A DNA stretch of 64,000 bases from Sphagnum compactum (lineage: Eukaryota; Bryophyta; Sphagnopsida; Sphagnales), in assembly GCA_965153455.1 (NCBI GenBank), contig OZ234500.1:4712001-4776000 (forward strand), read 5' to 3'. The notes below the pieces were generated by a model. That model saw nothing but the letters and a program-made list of their open reading frames with translations. It searched no databases and had not been told where the DNA came from. A program made the translations under genes and the position numbers. Positions 62,501-64,000 of the stretch are shown here, piece by piece (position 1 is the first letter of the stretch; every line of letters begins with the position of its first letter).

Positions 62501-63579
62501 TAATCTTTCTGAACTCTTGAAGTCAATTTGTTCATCTTTCTACCAACTGCTCAAAAGGGGTATGCATGCCATCGCCACTCGAGGAAAAAGCTCGCTCCAA
62601 GATGACCTTAAATGGGCTTGAAAGGATAGTGACCCTGAAATATTCACTCCTATTGTTTTTAATAAGAATGGACACAAGTCCAACAAAAACCTAGTGACAA
62701 TGACGAGGGTAACAAAAACCAAATCCCCTAGATAAGCCATTGGAGCTATGCCTTCTGCAGAAATTAGGCTTAACCCCTATTAAAAATGGGGAGACAAATT
62801 TGCCATCAAGCTAAAGGAACTTAAAGGCATTCAAAGGAACTTGGGCCCAAAAGCCATTCAAAAACTCCCAACAAAGCTTAATAAAAAATGGCAATCTAGT
62901 TTCGAAAACTTAAAATAATGGGAGAAATAACGAAGTAGATAGGAAGGCCTCTAGATGAAACATTGAAAGAGGATCCCAAATGCTACATGGACATCCCTTA
63001 ACCTCAGGAGCACATCAACATGGTGAACATGCTCATCCAAAACCTCCTACAAAAAGGATGAAGAGAAGGAACTTGAACTAAAAGGGATGCCTAGGATCCC
63101 AATGTCGTCAATAAGCAACAACAACCAGTTGGGAGGGCAAACCTAAGAAGCAAGCCAAAATGGGCCCAAACCGAACATTTGCAAAATTGAACAACCAACC
63201 CCATAAAAATCAAATAGAAGACAAAATGATCGAAGGCAAGGGAAACAACATGGGTAAGGTCAAGGATATGGGTGTTGTCAACTAAGGAAAATAAAAGACA
63301 AAGGGAAAAATGTTTGAAGAATAACACAAAACACAAAAATGAACGATTGCAAAGGGGTCATCTTGATGTGTGTTCATGAAAGAAAGGATGATAAACAAGT
63401 CTTGAGGGGAAGTGATGACTGAAAACAAAGGAAGTTGAAGGGCATAAAAGGAATAAACAAAGGGGAAAAACTAAAACAATTGGCTTCCTTTCACTCAAAG
63501 TTCTTAAAAGATGGCCTTACACAAGATGGTGTTGAAAACATTCGTATATCCACTTGAAGCACCACCCAATCAAGGTGGA
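59597..63579. other. 3' flank of the Pumilio gene and intergenic DNA
   Basis: The first 300-500 bases probably hold the 3' UTR. Two TTTAGGG-type units on the minus strand lie at 60736-60753. Frames at 60915-61355 (146 codons) and 61442-61726 lack any family signature and no exon structure was found. From about 61900 the DNA has transposon-like composition but no recognisable gag, pol or transposase motif. Confidence 0.5.
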
Positions 63580-64000
63580 TGACGTGCTCCCAAGCTCCTT
63601 CATAGACTCAGGGTGAGTCTAAAGTAGAAAGACAGCGGAAAGGTTAGGAGCTCGGGGCACACTCCCTGGCTCTCAGCACTTTAAAGGGGTAGAGGGGCGT
63701 GCTGGAGTTCCGGGATGGGACTAGGAAGAGTGACAAGCAATCTATTTACTCATTCGAATCTGCATCAGACTAACCAACACGTTGGTTAGTATAATGTTGG
63801 GGCACCTTTGGTGCTACGAAGAGCCACGGGCGACTTCGGACTCACAAGACTCCCCACGGCCTGGACTCGAGGGAAGCCACCACCTTCCCCCATATAGTAT
63901 AATCTACACCTCTCCGCGAGGCCCACATCCAAATGACTTTTTGTCTCGGGACTCCCGAAGAAGAGTCCTGAAACTACCAAGGTTGGAACTCCCGCAACTT
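63580..64000 (-). mobile_element. LTR family copy C, cut by the window edge
   Basis: Read on the minus strand it ends GGGAGCACGTCA at 63580 and aligns with the 3' half of the solo LTR at 23634-24546: shared TACTATAT, GGTGGTGGCTTCCC, CCTAGTCCCATCC, AACTCCAGCACGCCC and GAGTCTATGAAGGAGCTTGG. Its 5' end lies beyond position 64000. No primer-binding site follows at 63579 leftwards, so it is a solo LTR or the 3' LTR of an element lying to the right. Confidence 0.82.

Noticed and set aside
63000-63579. Possible internal region of an LTR retrotransposon next to copy C
   Set aside because: No primer-binding site follows the LTR end and no gag or pol motif is readable. The sequence also has no match beside copy B.

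Overview
The window looks like nuclear DNA of a land plant. It has plant-type split genes with short GT..AG introns, TTTAGGG-type telomere-like motifs, telo-boxes upstream of a ribosomal protein gene, a chloroplast-targeted protein, and hAT, PIF/Harbinger and LTR-retrotransposon remains. One gene is a PAS-histidine kinase of a kind I associate with mosses, liverworts and lycophytes, so a non-seed plant is my best guess. That lineage call is inference.

Four protein genes can be reconstructed exon by exon, all on the + strand, and every exon junction keeps the reading frame. They are cytosolic ribosomal protein eS24 (12667-14712, 5 exons, 135 aa), the thylakoid/envelope J-like chaperone CPP1 (30001-33280, 10 exons, 303 aa), a PAS-containing hybrid histidine kinase (37856-43417, 9 exons, 879 aa), and a Pumilio RNA-binding protein with an extra CCCH zinc finger (55477-59596, 5 exons, 987 aa). 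They are unrelated housekeeping or regulatory genes and do not form a cluster. The kinase start codon is overlapped by an upstream ORF.

The rest is AT-rich, repeat-laden DNA. At 3.7-4.5 kb there is a 12-unit tandem array. Two copies of a roughly 1.0-1.2 kb terminal-inverted-repeat element lie at 4572-5782 and 8758-10678. The second copy is split by a solo LTR (8828-9717) with a perfect 5-bp target duplication. A second solo LTR of the same family (23634-24546) also has a perfect 5-bp duplication, and a third copy runs off the right edge (63580-64000). A decayed PIF/Harbinger element lies near 18.3-20.0 kb. A complete but broken hAT element with matching termini spans 25071-29308. Further minisatellites occur at 8.6, 11.2, 15.3, 28.5, 30.2 and 53.8 kb.

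Most other open frames are short and show no family signature. A gene-like island at 51.4-52.6 kb could not be identified. I see no tRNA, rRNA or CRISPR locus. The most unusual material is the LTR family, with a hairpin that changes in a compensated way between copies and a second hairpin kept in position but not in sequence, and the nested insertion that can be dated relative to its host.
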